From Aphodovivens sp036306585 (GTDB lineage Bacteria; Actinomycetota; Coriobacteriia; Coriobacteriales; Eggerthellaceae): DNA of 64,000 nt. This document shows positions 59,000 through 64,000 of this stretch, one piece after another; the first letter of the stretch is position 1, and each line of letters opens with the position of its first letter. Position numbers and translations under genes: made by a program. The notes below the pieces were generated by a model. The model saw only the letters and a program-made list of their open reading frames with translations. It searched no databases and had not been told where the DNA came from. The stretch spans positions 310,001 through 374,000 of the forward strand of contig JAXJZF010000006.1 in assembly GCA_036306585.1 (NCBI GenBank), in the 5' to 3' direction.

Positions 59000-60637
59000 T
59001 TAGTCGATAGCCGCGGTAAGGGCGGCCTTAGCTGCTGCGAGCTCCTTGTCGACCGGGAAGCCCGCGGCTTTCGCCAGGGTGTAGTACTCGTAGGTGTCCT
59101 CGCGCTTGGCCATGACGGCTCGGCGGTAGAGCTCCTGGGTCTCGATGGTGCGCTCCTGCTCGAGCTCCGCAAGCTCGGCGAGCTCGGCCTCGTTCTCGGC
59201 CTCGGTGCGGGGGGCGAAGGCGCACACGCCCAGGAACACCACGACCGAAACGCCGAAGCTGATGAAGGTCACCCAGCCGTCCATGTCGGCGGTGAACAGG
59301 TCGTTGGGGATGTAGAGAAGCGTGTTGTCAACGCCGTAGATGGTGGGGGTGAGCACGAAGAACGCGATGCGCAGGATCAGTCCCACCAGGCACGAGGCGA
59401 ACACCGCCTTGCGGGAGGTGCGCTTCCAGAACAGCCCGCCGAAAAGCGCCGGGATGAGGCAGCACAGCATCAGGTCGAAGGCCAGCGTCAGCAGGATGCC
59501 GGTGGTGGACAGGCGCGCGGCGATCAGGATGCCGGCCAGGGCGAGCGGCGCCATGCAAAGGCGCACCCAGCGAAGCTGCGGGTCCTTGCGGTCCAGGTTC
59601 ACCGAGCGGCGGGCGCCGCCGATGTTGCGCACGATCATGTCGGACATGCCCAGGATCGCGCCCGACGCGGTGGAGAACGAAGCGGCCACGATGCCCGACA
59701 GCACGATGACGGCGATGATGGGCGGGGTGTAGTCGCTCAGGAACACGTAGAGCAGGGGGTTGCCGTCCGGGTCGATGGCCAGCGCGCCCGTGCAGGTCAG
59801 CGCGATCATGCCGTAGATGACGCCAATCAGGCAGGTCAGCCCGGCTGCGATGAAGCAGGAGGTTTTCGCCACCTTGGGGTTGCGCGCGCTGTAGATGCGC
59901 TGCTGGAAGTCGATGGCCACGATGTCGCCGATGCCCAGGGAAAGCAGCGTCGCCCAGTTGACCACCGATCCCTGGGCGGGATCCAGCATCTGGCCGAGAT
60001 CAAGCGGCCCCATGCCCTCGGGAGAGGTGAAGCCCCAGTTGACGAGGACGAACACGGCGATCACGATGGAGGCCGCCAGGGTGATGACCGTCTGGATGGC
60101 CGCGGTGTAGGCGTCGGACAGAAGCCCGCCGCACAGGGTGTAGGCCAAAACCAGCGCGGCCATGATGAACAGGCCCGCAACGTAGGGGATGCCCAGGAAG
60201 TACTCGAACAGGTACCCGATCGCCACCAGGTTGCCGGCAAGAAGGATGATGTAGGCTAGGATCATGACCACGGATGCCAGCACCTCGAAGCGATGCCCGA
60301 ACTTCACGCGGAAGAAGTCGCCCAGCGAGAACAGGCCCATCTCGTTCATCGGCTTGGCGACGAAGAAGCCCGAAAGCAGCAACGCCACCGCCAGGCCGAT
60401 GGCCAGAAGCGAGCCTGCCCAGAAGCCCGCGGTGCTTGACAGGTCCATGTTGCCCACGGTTGCGTTGGAGTCGACCGCCGCCACCATAAGGGCGGGAGCC
60501 ACCAGGTAAACGGGCAGCATGCGGCCCGCAACCAGGAAGTTCTGGGAGTCGCCTTCGACTTTCTTTCCCACATACATGCCCACGATGAGCACGAGCAGGA
60601 CAGTCATGCCGACGCCCGCGATGATAAGCACGTCCAT
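59000..60637 (-). CDS. Sodium:solute symporter (SSS family)
   Basis: The protein has 545 residues with about 13 hydrophobic segments. The N-terminal MYVGKKVEGDSQNFLVAGR and the Gly-rich SSTAGFWAGSLLA are typical of SSS-family carriers such as DUR3-type urea and PutP transporters. The C-terminal 75 residues are cytoplasmic and charged. As first gene of the operon it should import the compound that the carboxylase consumes (urea, guanidine or a precursor). AAGGAGG lies before the start. Confidence 0.85.
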   Translation of the reverse strand: MDVLIIAGVGMTVLLVLIVGMYVGKKVEGDSQNFLVAGRMLPVYLVAPALMVAAVDSNATVGNMDLSSTAGFWAGSLLAIGLAVALLLSGFFVAKPMNEMGLFSLGDFFRVKFGHRFEVLASVVMILAYIILLAGNLVAIGYLFEYFLGIPYVAGLFIMAALVLAYTLCGGLLSDAYTAAIQTVITLAASIVIAVFVLVNWGFTSPEGMGPLDLGQMLDPAQGSVVNWATLLSLGIGDIVAIDFQQRIYSARNPKVAKTSCFIAAGLTCLIGVIYGMIALTCTGALAIDPDGNPLLYVFLSDYTPPIIAVIVLSGIVAASFSTASGAILGMSDMIVRNIGGARRSVNLDRKDPQLRWVRLCMAPLALAGILIAARLSTTGILLTLAFDLMLCCLIPALFGGLFWKRTSRKAVFASCLVGLILRIAFFVLTPTIYGVDNTLLYIPNDLFTADMDGWVTFISFGVSVVVFLGVCAFAPRTEAENEAELAELAELEQERTIETQELYRRAVMAKREDTYEYYTLAKAAGFPVDKELAAAKAALTAAID

Positions 60638-60729
60638 GGTTCCTCCTTTTCGTCAGGTTTTCGAATATGTATCGAATATAGGAACGCATGATTGCCTGAT
60701 TGTTGCCCGACCGTTGCGTGTTTGTAAAA

Positions 60730-60744
60730 TCAATAGACTATTGA
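60730..60744. promoter_or_regulatory. Perfect palindrome between transporter and TetR gene
   Basis: TCAATAG and CTATTGA flank a single A. The site lies 93 bases upstream of the transporter start and 164 bases before the divergent TetR gene. It is a good candidate TetR operator. A second, weaker dyad (CTATC 60856-60860 and GATAG 60873-60877) surrounds a TATTAT box nearer the TetR start. Confidence 0.45.
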
Positions 60745-60907
60745 AATAAGGTCGGCTTGCCCTTGCGCGGGGGCGCGGGGGCATGCCGGGGGATGGGCGC
60801 CTTTGGTGCGCCCATGGGCTCCTAGGGCGGGCAAGGGTAACGCGCGATGCGCCTGCTATCTGGTATTATTCCGATAGAGGAAATCCGATAGCGCTAAGGA
60901 GGCGGGC

Positions 60908-61657
60908 ATGTCCGAAACCGGATCGAAAGTCAAGGGAAGGGGCAAGGGCCGCCCCCGCAAGAGCGGCACGGTGAGTCGGAACCAGCGCGAGGACATATTG
61001 AAGAAGGCCTTCGAGCTGTTTCAAGACCGCGGGTACCAAAACACCAGCATGGTGGCCATCGCCAAGGCGGTGGGGCTCAACCAAAGCTCGCTGTACTACT
61101 GGTTCGAGTCGAAAAACGAGATCCTGCGCGCCATCGTGGAAAGCAACAGCGCGCCTTTGCGCAGCGGCCGCGAGGTCGCACGGCTGTCGTCCAGCGCGGC
61201 GGTCCAGCTGTACCTTCTGCTATACGCCGACACGAAGTCCCTTTGCGAGTTCCCGTTCGACTACTTCACCATCGAGCAGCTGGCGCGCTCCCAGCGCGAA
61301 AGCTTCGGGGAATTCTTCAGCCGCTACGACGAGCTCATGCATCTGGCGAGCGACGTGGTGTCCCTGGGCGTTTCCCAGGGAGCGTTCTCCGAGGGCGATC
61401 CCATGGCCTGCGCTGCGCTGGCGCTGGCCTTCGATGAAGGGGTCCAGCATCGCTATCACACCAGCATGGCGATCAGGGAGGGGCGCATGGAGGGCATCCC
61501 GCACCTGGACGCCTCCGCCGACCAGGTGGCGCGCGCGTCGGCGCGGGGCACCGTGCTATCCCTTTTGCGCGACAAGGGCGCTTTCGCCGACGTGGAGCGC
61601 GAGGCGTTGGGGCTCATCCCGAAGCTGGGCGCTTTGACGGATGAAGGCGCGCTCTAG
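60908..61657 (+). CDS. TetR/AcrR family regulator of the carboxylase operon
   Basis: The protein has 249 residues from the ATG at 60908 (AAGGAGG seven bases upstream). A basic, Gly-rich N-terminal arm (KVKGRGKGRPRKSG) precedes the helix-turn-helix NTSMVAIAKAVGLNQSSLYY. The ligand domain is longer than average. The divergent orientation to the transporter, with a perfect palindrome between, points to control of the carboxylase operon. The stop overlaps the end of the convergent hydrolase gene by four bases. Confidence 0.88.
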   Translation: MSETGSKVKGRGKGRPRKSGTVSRNQREDILKKAFELFQDRGYQNTSMVAIAKAVGLNQSSLYYWFESKNEILRAIVESNSAPLRSGREVARLSSSAAVQLYLLLYADTKSLCEFPFDYFTIEQLARSQRESFGEFFSRYDELMHLASDVVSLGVSQGAFSEGDPMACAALALAFDEGVQHRYHTSMAIREGRMEGIPHLDASADQVARASARGTVLSLLRDKGAFADVEREALGLIPKLGALTDEGAL

Positions 61658-62649
61658 CACGCTTCCGGTTCCTCCTGCAGAAGGACGCTCACGGCGTCTT
61701 TTATCCGCGCCGTCTCCTTCGGGCGGATCCCCGGGCGCCCGGCGATGTGGCCCAGGTCGGATTCCAGCCGCACTGTGGTCATCCCCGGTACCAGGTGCGC
61801 TTGGGCGCTAAGCGCACCGGGGGAGAAGTAGCGGTCGGTTGCGCAGGGCATGGCGAGCACGCGGGGAAAGCGGCCGTCTGCGGCGTCTTCGGACGGCGCT
61901 TCGAACTTCGAGCCCAGCCAAACGTCCAGTTGGGCCAAAAGGTCCTCTCCCTCCATGGCGCGATGATCCGCCGCCCAGCCCTCCAGCACGTCGCCCACGC
62001 TGGAGTAGCCGACCGTCTCGTACCCGTGTTTTTCGAAGAACGCGTCGGAGTAGGCCCACCCGGCGTAGGCCTTGCCGAACGCCGAAAGGCGCGCCTTCGC
62101 CTCCCGCGGGGGCAGGTCCTTGAACGACCGGCCGTCGCCCGGGTCCAGGATCCCCCTTATCCCTTCCAGAAACACCCTGTTCACCGGTCCGCATTCGGGG
62201 GTCGCGCACAGGGCGAAGGCCGCCCTTACCATGGACGGGTACAGCGCCGACCAGCAAAAAGCCTGCATGCCGCCCATGGACCAGCCGGCAACCAGCCGCA
62301 CCGAAGCAACTCCCAGGCCGCTTAGCAGCCGTTTGGCGGCGCGCACGCTGTCGCGAAGCGCAACGCGCGGCCATGCCCCTTCGCCGTCCATCGCGGAAGG
62401 GCGCGACGACGCGCCCGCACCGAACTGGTCGTAGGCAACGACGAACCACCTCTCGGGGTCGAAAAGACCGCCAGGTCGCACCCAGGGAGCGTAGCTTGCG
62501 CAGGTGCCCGAGTAGTAGCTGGGCAGCACGACGACGTTGTCGCCCCCAGGGGAAAGCCGCCCCCAGGTTCGGTACCCCATCGCGGCGCCGCGAAGCACGT
62601 CGCCTGATTCCAAGGGGAAGTCTCCCAGGTCGAACGTTCCGGCGGTCAT
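61654..62649 (-). CDS. MetX-like alpha/beta hydrolase
   Basis: The protein has 331 residues. The nucleophile elbow GWSMGGMQAF and the N-terminal YRTWGRLSPGGDNVV and YDQFGAGASS belong to the homoserine O-acetyltransferase group; LGHIAG near the end carries the candidate catalytic His. The usual NPP and G-L-x-x-R motifs of true MetX are not evident, and no methionine gene is near. In this neighbourhood an amidase- or esterase-type step on a nitrogen compound is as likely. It is 42 bases downstream of the glutamine synthetase gene on the same strand. Confidence 0.7.
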   Translation of the reverse strand: MTAGTFDLGDFPLESGDVLRGAAMGYRTWGRLSPGGDNVVVLPSYYSGTCASYAPWVRPGGLFDPERWFVVAYDQFGAGASSRPSAMDGEGAWPRVALRDSVRAAKRLLSGLGVASVRLVAGWSMGGMQAFCWSALYPSMVRAAFALCATPECGPVNRVFLEGIRGILDPGDGRSFKDLPPREAKARLSAFGKAYAGWAYSDAFFEKHGYETVGYSSVGDVLEGWAADHRAMEGEDLLAQLDVWLGSKFEAPSEDAADGRFPRVLAMPCATDRYFSPGALSAQAHLVPGMTTVRLESDLGHIAGRPGIRPKETARIKDAVSVLLQEEPEAC

Positions 62650-62691
62650 CGAAGGCTCCTTTCGCTGCGGGACGGGCGGTTTCGCTCGGGA

Positions 62692-64000
62692 TCAGAAGAA
62701 GGACAGGTAGCGCTTGCGCTCCCAGTCGGTAACGGCGAAGCAGAACTCGTCCCATTCCTTGGACTTGTAGCTCACGTAGCTGTCGAACATGGCCTGGCCG
62801 AACACCTCCTTGGACAGGCTGTCGGCGGCGAATGCCTCCACCGCCTCCCCCAGGCTGCGCGGCAGCATGCGGATGCCGGTTGCGGCGATGTCCTCGCCGG
62901 TGTACTCGTGAAGGTTCTCGCGGTGAGGGTCGCCGGGATCGATGCGGTCGCGGATGCCCTCCAGCCCGGCCGCCAGCATCATCGCGGCGCCCAGGTACGG
63001 GTTGCAGGATATGTCGGCGGCGCGGCATTCAACCCGGTTGGCGGCCAGCGGCACGCGCATCATGTTGGTGCGGTTGTTGTTGCCGTAGCTGATGAAGATG
63101 GGGGCCCAGGTGGAGCCGGACATGGAGCCCTGGCGCACCAGGCGCTTGTAGCTGTTGACGGTGGGGGCGATGGTGAGGCAGATCGCCGGGGCGTGCTTCA
63201 GGATGCCGCCTATGAACCAGATGCCCAGCTGGGTGAGGCCCACCTTTTTAACGTCCTCCTCGGGGGTGCGGGCCTTGAAGAGGTTCTCTCCGGTTGCGGC
63301 GTCCTCGAGCGACATGTTGAAATGGGCGCCCGACCCGGTCATGTTGGCGTAGGGCTTGGGCATGAAGCTGGCGAAGCAGCCGTGCTGGCGCGCCACCTGG
63401 TTGGCCATCAGCCGGAAGAAGCAGACGCGGTCCGCCATGGTGAGCACGTCCGCATGGTCGAAGTCGATCTCGAACTGGCCCTGGGCGTCCTCGTGATCGA
63501 AGGAGTAAACGCCCCAGCCGAGTTCGTCCATGTAACGCACCAGTTCGAGCAGCCAGGGGAAGTTGTCGTAGGCGGTCACCACGTCGTAGCAGGGCTTCTC
63601 CAGATGATCCCGGTTCGAAAGGGGATGCTCGGGCCCCTGCTCCTCCTGCTTGAGGACGAAGAACTCGGTCTCAACCCCCAACCTCATCGTGTAGCCCGCT
63701 TCGGCGGCTTTTTCGACCTGGCGCGTCAGGATGTTCCTGGAGCAGGCCTCGAACGGCTTTCCCTTGCAGTAAAGGTTGCTGGGGAACAGCGCAACCTTGT
63801 GATCCCAGGGCAGGACGAACCCGTGCGCGACGTCAGGGTGGGAGGACACCTCCTCGTCGTTGATGTGCTGGGGGACGCCGTCGACCGCGGCTCCCGTGTA
63901 AAGCTCGGATCCCTTCACCATCTGGTCGAAGTGCGACAGCGGGACGATCTTTCCCTTGAAACGGCCGTGCAGGTCGACGTAAGAGGAGAAGCAGTACTCG
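62692..64000 (-). CDS. Glutamine synthetase, type III (GlnT-like), partial
   Basis: The gene enters from beyond the right end of the window and reads leftward to its stop at 62692; about 435 residues are visible. Conserved parts are GVETEFFVL (metal-binding Glu), the ammonium/glutamate-site region DHEDAQGQFEIDFDHADVLT, MPKPYANMTGSGAHFNMS and MSGSTWAPIFISYGNNNRTN. These match glutamate-ammonia ligases of the type III (GlnT-like) group. It would assimilate ammonia released by the carboxylase/allophanate route. GlnT-like enzymes may also make gamma-glutamylmethylamide, so the amine substrate is open. Confidence 0.88.
   Translation of the reverse strand, partial: EYCFSSYVDLHGRFKGKIVPLSHFDQMVKGSELYTGAAVDGVPQHINDEEVSSHPDVAHGFVLPWDHKVALFPSNLYCKGKPFEACSRNILTRQVEKAAEAGYTMRLGVETEFFVLKQEEQGPEHPLSNRDHLEKPCYDVVTAYDNFPWLLELVRYMDELGWGVYSFDHEDAQGQFEIDFDHADVLTMADRVCFFRLMANQVARQHGCFASFMPKPYANMTGSGAHFNMSLEDAATGENLFKARTPEEDVKKVGLTQLGIWFIGGILKHAPAICLTIAPTVNSYKRLVRQGSMSGSTWAPIFISYGNNNRTNMMRVPLAANRVECRAADISCNPYLGAAMMLAAGLEGIRDRIDPGDPHRENLHEYTGEDIAATGIRMLPRSLGEAVEAFAADSLSKEVFGQAMFDSYVSYKSKEWDEFCFAVTDWERKRYLSFF

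Noticed and set aside
60638..60907. Guanidine riboswitch before the carboxylase operon
   Set aside because: No ykkC-type conserved core or paired ACGR-loop hairpins could be found on the minus strand; the region has palindromes suited to a protein regulator instead.
61654..62649. Homoserine O-acetyltransferase as firm call
   Set aside because: The fold and GWSMGG elbow fit, but family-specific substrate motifs and methionine-pathway neighbours are absent, so only MetX-like is claimed.
1..64000. CRISPR arrays, tRNA and rRNA genes
   Set aside because: No regularly spaced repeats, no cloverleaf with a TTCRA-type loop, and no rRNA-like stretch was recognised by reading; a covariance-model scan was not possible here.

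Overview
The window is about 64 kb of high-GC DNA from what looks like an anaerobic member of the Coriobacteriia (Eggerthellaceae-like). I infer this from the codon use and gene content: an EFR1-type ferredoxin, small DUF-family membrane proteins paired with XRE regulators, ECF sigma factors with DUF4179 partners, and type III glutamine synthetase. No rRNA or tRNA gene was recognised, so the assignment rests on protein character only. Most of the window is GC-rich; roughly 22-28 kb (surface protein, lipoprotein and the gaps between them) is visibly more AT-rich.

Layout. (1) 0-5.6 kb: ferredoxin-like protein, a small Cys-motif protein, a three-gene overlapping operon (DUF6320-like membrane protein, acyltransferase, alpha/beta hydrolase), a small membrane protein and a TetR regulator. 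(2) 5.6-21 kb: a nitrogen block. It holds nifV, then nifH-nifI1-nifI2-nifD-nifK-nifE-nifN/B, then a soluble histidine kinase, an ANTAR response regulator and eutB-eutC-eutA. The nifH leader carries two adjacent RNA hairpins with six-base loops of the ANTAR-target type, followed by a strong intrinsic terminator. The regulator encoded downstream is the class that acts on such sites. (3) 21-28.4 kb: flavodoxin-like oxidoreductase with a divergent HxlR regulator, a 1360-residue LRR/transglutaminase surface protein, a putative lipoprotein and remnants. (4) 28.4-41 kb: an ECF sigma/ABC transporter operon back to back with an ECF sigma/DUF4179 operon, several small regulator and membrane-protein pairs, a relaxase-like orphan, a decayed MerR gene and an ankyrin membrane protein. 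(5) 41.4-51.1 kb: a minus-strand defence island with a ribbon-helix-helix gene, hsdR-hsdM-hsdS, a broken ORF, a DUF262/DUF1524 (GmrSD-like) protein and two unrecognised genes, one with a degenerate GIY-YIG-like region. A decayed tyrosine integrase lies beside it. (6) 51.9-64 kb: a minus-strand operon with an SSS-family transporter, two DUF1989 proteins, a biotin-dependent urea/guanidine carboxylase and an allophanate hydrolase split into two genes, with a divergent TetR regulator. It is followed by a MetX-like hydrolase and a type III glutamine synthetase that runs off the end of the window.

How it fits together. Three ammonia sources lie within one window: N2 via a Mo-type nitrogenase, ethanolamine via EutBC, and urea or guanidine via the carboxylase/allophanate route. 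A glutamine synthetase can assimilate the product. The best candidate for something new is control of the nif operon by ANTAR-mediated antitermination in this lineage, with the kinase/regulator pair sitting between nif and eut. The second is the carboxylase operon, which the two DUF1989 genes suggest is a guanidine pathway, with an allophanate hydrolase split into amidase and C-terminal-domain genes.
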